From: Candidatus Cloacimonadota bacterium
Lineage (GTDB): Bacteria; Cloacimonadota; Cloacimonadia; Cloacimonadales; TCS61
Reading direction: 5' to 3'
Assembly: GCA_003647825.1 (NCBI GenBank)
Contig: QMNP01000072.1
Location: 1 to 7,269 of the forward strand
DNA: 7,269 nucleotides
Below, piece by piece: positions 5,912-7,269 of this stretch. Each line of letters starts with the position of its first letter. The first letter of the stretch is position 1. The notes under the pieces were generated by a model. That model saw nothing but the letters and a program-made list of their open reading frames with translations, did no database searches and was not told where the DNA came from. A program made the position numbers and the translations under genes.

Positions 5912-6512
5912 TTTTAATAACTCAAATGAGATGAGTGCAGAAGAAAAAATTCAAGCAGTTAACAATTTAAAGAAATCTTTGGAAGATAATTTTGTAACTT
6001 TAGGGCAGTTACTTTCTGAGATTAAAAGGACAAAATTATTCAAATTCAAAGGATTTAAAACATTTAAAGAATTTGTGGAAAAAGAATTTAATCTGAGCAG
6101 TACTTTTGCTGCACGATTGATCGGAACGTATGAATTATTTATTGAAGAACTTGATATTGATGAGGCTTCAGTGAAAGATATTGGACTTGATAAACTAAAT
6201 ATGATAAAGCCAATGTTGAAAGATTCCAGTTACGAAGAAACAGAAGAATGGATAAAGAAAGCAGAAGAATTACCAACTACTGAGCTTCGGGAAGAGATCA
6301 AAGAAATTCGCGATCGCAATAAAGAGAAAGATAAGAATCTGAAAGATGTCTTTATAGATCAATACCTGGAAAGAATGGTTACTTTTTTCAATTGCAGCCG
6401 TAAAGAATTGAATTTTAAACTTGCCCTTTATTTTCAGGATGCAGATATGGACGAAGTTCGAAATGAGATCCGTACTCGCCAGAGAAAGTTTGAAGAAACT
6501 GGGGATGTTTAG
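5901..6512 (+). CDS. Unrecognised protein with a helix-turn-helix-like region
   Basis: The 203-residue, highly charged, apparently all-helical cytoplasmic protein lacks a signal peptide and membrane helices. Residues 16-50 form an amphipathic helical lead (VNNLKKSLEDNFVTLGQLLSEIKRTKLF). Residues 52-80 (FKTFKEFVEKEFNLSSTFAARLIGTYELF) look like a helix-turn-helix reminiscent of ParB/KorB-type or phage regulator helices. Residues 95-147 continue with LDKLNMIKPML and a Glu/Lys/Arg-rich likely coiled coil (EEWIKKAEELPTTELREEIK...). Residues 150-203 form a separate helical tail. The start ATG at 5901 overlaps the VanZ-like gene by 11 bases, with no strong ribosome site; an alternative ATG at 5931 would lose only 10 residues. 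DNA binding is inferred, not shown, and could instead be a structural helical domain. It is the last gene of the panB cluster. Confidence 0.7.
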   Translation: MYDNFNNSNEMSAEEKIQAVNNLKKSLEDNFVTLGQLLSEIKRTKLFKFKGFKTFKEFVEKEFNLSSTFAARLIGTYELFIEELDIDEASVKDIGLDKLNMIKPMLKDSSYEETEEWIKKAEELPTTELREEIKEIRDRNKEKDKNLKDVFIDQYLERMVTFFNCSRKELNFKLALYFQDADMDEVRNEIRTRQRKFEETGDV

Positions 6513-6532
6513 TAAATTGATCTCACCCTCAG

Positions 6533-6605
6533 TCCCTCTCCTCATAGAAAAGTGAAAGAATTGGTGATCGTCTTCTGCGGAAGCCGACACTTTACAGGCG
6601 AGGGA
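6533..6605. repeat. Long imperfect hairpin element
   Basis: The outer arms TCCCTCTCCT (6533-6542) and AGGCGAGGGA (6596-6605) pair at 9 of 10 positions. Inner arms AAAGTG (6549-6554) and CACTTT (6588-6593) are perfect. Together they give a long interrupted stem. It begins about 20 bases after the preceding stop codon, so it may mark the 3' end of the panB cluster messenger, although there is no T-run. Confidence 0.45.
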
Positions 6606-6633
6606 TACCGGAGAATAACGTGAAAGAATTGAA

Positions 6634-6738
6634 TGTCTCTCTGAGGATGAACTTACAAAGGCTTTGAACGAAGAGTCTAAAACACTCCAGATTCTTCGAG
6701 GGAGAAGCAGGAAGAGTCTCTCAGAAAGACGGAGTGAT
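6634..6738 (+). repeat. Dispersed inverted-repeat element, copy B (complete, short)
   Basis: The 105-base copy has both ends: TGTCTCTCTGAG at the left and CTCAGAAAGACGGAGTGAT at the right, the latter identical to copy A. The inner inverted pair CGAAGAGTCT (6669-6678) and AGATTCTTCG (6689-6698) matches at 9 of 10 positions, with a 10-base loop. It has the same orientation as copies A and C. Confidence 0.7.
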
Positions 6739-6759
6739 TTTTTGGGAATTTGGATTATC

Positions 6760-6829
6760 ATGTCTCTCTGAGGATGAACTTTCAAAGGCAGACGACGAAG
6801 AGTCTAAAACACTCAAGATTCTTCGTGAG
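6760..6829 (+). repeat. Dispersed inverted-repeat element, copy C (right end missing)
   Basis: The copy starts ATGTCTCTCTGAGGATGAACTT and is nearly identical to copy B through AGATTCTTCG (6816-6825); the differences are mostly one short block after CAAAGGC. The inner pair (6796-6805 and 6816-6825) is kept. After 6829 the sequence departs and the CTCAGAAAGAC end is absent, so this copy is truncated. It begins 21 bases after copy B ends. Confidence 0.65.
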
Positions 6830-6859
6830 AAAATATTGTGAAAAAACAAAACCACTGTG

Positions 6860-6877
6860 TCCCTCTTACAAAGGGGA
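6860..6877. repeat. Bulged short hairpin
   Basis: TCCCTCTT and AAGGGGA can pair with a single-base bulge around a short loop. It is GC-richer than its surroundings. It is probably the worn core of another palindromic intergenic element; there is no T-run, so it is not called a terminator. Confidence 0.3.
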
Positions 6878-6964
6878 TTTAGACGGAATGTTAGGTTAGT
6901 GGAGGAAATATCGCTGATTGAGATTTGGTTTTTCAATATTTGAAATAATCAAAGGAGCGAAAAT

Positions 6965-7269
6965 ATGCAGCAATTAAGAATTTTATGGGTTGATGATGAA
7001 GTTGAACATCTGAAACCTTTTGTCCTTTTCCTGAGCGAAAGAGGTTACACTGTAAAAACTGTATCGAATGGGGCAGATGCTATTGATATAGCTTTACATG
7101 AGAAATTTGACCTGATTCTTCTAGATGAAATGATGCCTGGTATGGATGGCCTTACTACTCTGAAAGAGATCAAGCGAACTAATCCTACCATACCGGTGGT
7201 GATGGTGACCAAAAGCGAGGAAGAAGGCTTGATGGAAGATGCTATTGCCGGCCAGATAGCAGATTATCT
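6965..7269 (+). CDS. porX: PorX-like response regulator, receiver domain (cut by window edge)
   Basis: The ATG at 6965 has an AAAGGAG site 7 bases upstream, and 101 codons are visible before the edge. They form most of a CheY-like receiver: the acidic pair D10/D11 in ILWVDDE, the phospho-acceptor D54 in LILLDEMMPGMDGL, and T82 in VVMVTKSEEEG. The stretch TKSEEEGLMEDAIAGQIADYL is distinctive. It matches the receiver of PorX, the response regulator that carries a C-terminal PglZ (alkaline-phosphatase-like) domain and controls type IX secretion genes in Bacteroidota. The PglZ part would lie beyond the window and is not seen, so a different output domain cannot be excluded. The gene stands apart from the panB cluster behind about 450 repeat-rich bases, so it likely has its own promoter, which I could not pin down. 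Confidence 0.8.
   Translation, partial: MQQLRILWVDDEVEHLKPFVLFLSERGYTVKTVSNGADAIDIALHEKFDLILLDEMMPGMDGLTTLKEIKRTNPTIPVVMVTKSEEEGLMEDAIAGQIADY

Larger units (their letters stand above)
6513..6964. other. Repeat-filled intergenic region before the porX-like gene
   Basis: About 450 bases have no gene I can support. In order they hold a long imperfect hairpin (6533-6605), a 12-base direct repeat GTGAAAGAATTG (6552-6563 and 6620-6631), repeat copies B and C, a bulged hairpin at 6860-6877, and the ribosome site AAAGGAG (6951-6957) of the next gene. Open frames on either strand consist of repeat sequence and are not believable proteins. Confidence 0.65.

Noticed and set aside
6552..6631. Direct repeat GTGAAAGAATTG as a target-site duplication around an inserted element
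   Set aside because: The 56 bases between the repeats overlap only part of the hairpin at 6533-6605 and lack mobile-element ends, so insertion is not supported.
6270..6936. Two minus-strand frames containing a repeated VLDSS...SSSSERH motif
   Set aside because: The shared motif is the translation of repeat copies B and C, and the first frame also runs antisense through the 203-residue gene.
6918..6946. TTGAGA ... TGAAAT as a promoter for the porX-like gene
   Set aside because: The -10 is poor, and the Bacteroidota-type TAnnTTTG motif is also not met, so it is not listed as a feature.

Overview
The window is AT-rich. It looks like a chromosomal segment from a Gram-negative bacterium of the FCB group (Bacteroidota / Cloacimonadota-like). 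The pointers are a TonB-dependent receptor with an N-terminal carboxypeptidase-regulatory-like domain at the left edge, a PorX-type response regulator at the right edge, and several dispersed palindromic repeats between genes. The phylum is inferred from gene content alone; no rRNA or other marker is present.

Left half, minus strand (read right to left): a gene for a secreted protein with an Imm1-like C-terminal region (2537-1776); a small three-helix membrane protein reading frame broken by an early stop (1757-1437); a TetR-family repressor (1245-652) with a good candidate operator just upstream; and the first 141 codons of the TonB-dependent receptor (423-1, running off the left edge). A 222-base divergent gap (2538-2759) separates these from the plus-strand genes and carries a convincing minus-strand sigma70-like promoter.

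Right half, plus strand: an acyl-CoA dehydrogenase (2760-3905) followed after 9 bases by queH, which makes the last step of queuosine synthesis (3915-4454). After a repeat-bearing gap comes a tight overlapping cluster: panB of pantothenate/CoA synthesis (4720-5535), a VanZ-like membrane protein (5522-5911) and an unrecognised, possibly DNA-binding protein (5901-6512). Then follow about 450 non-coding bases full of repeats, and the start of a porX-like response regulator (6965 to the right edge).

Most genes are ordinary housekeeping or regulatory genes. The less ordinary material is the secreted Imm1-like protein with the broken membrane frame behind it, a dispersed inverted-repeat element in three same-orientation copies (4463-4599, 6634-6738, 6760-6829), the three half-sites upstream of the TetR gene, and the panB-vanZ-like-unknown overlap chain. 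I see no CRISPR array, tRNA, rRNA, transposase or complete new defence system.
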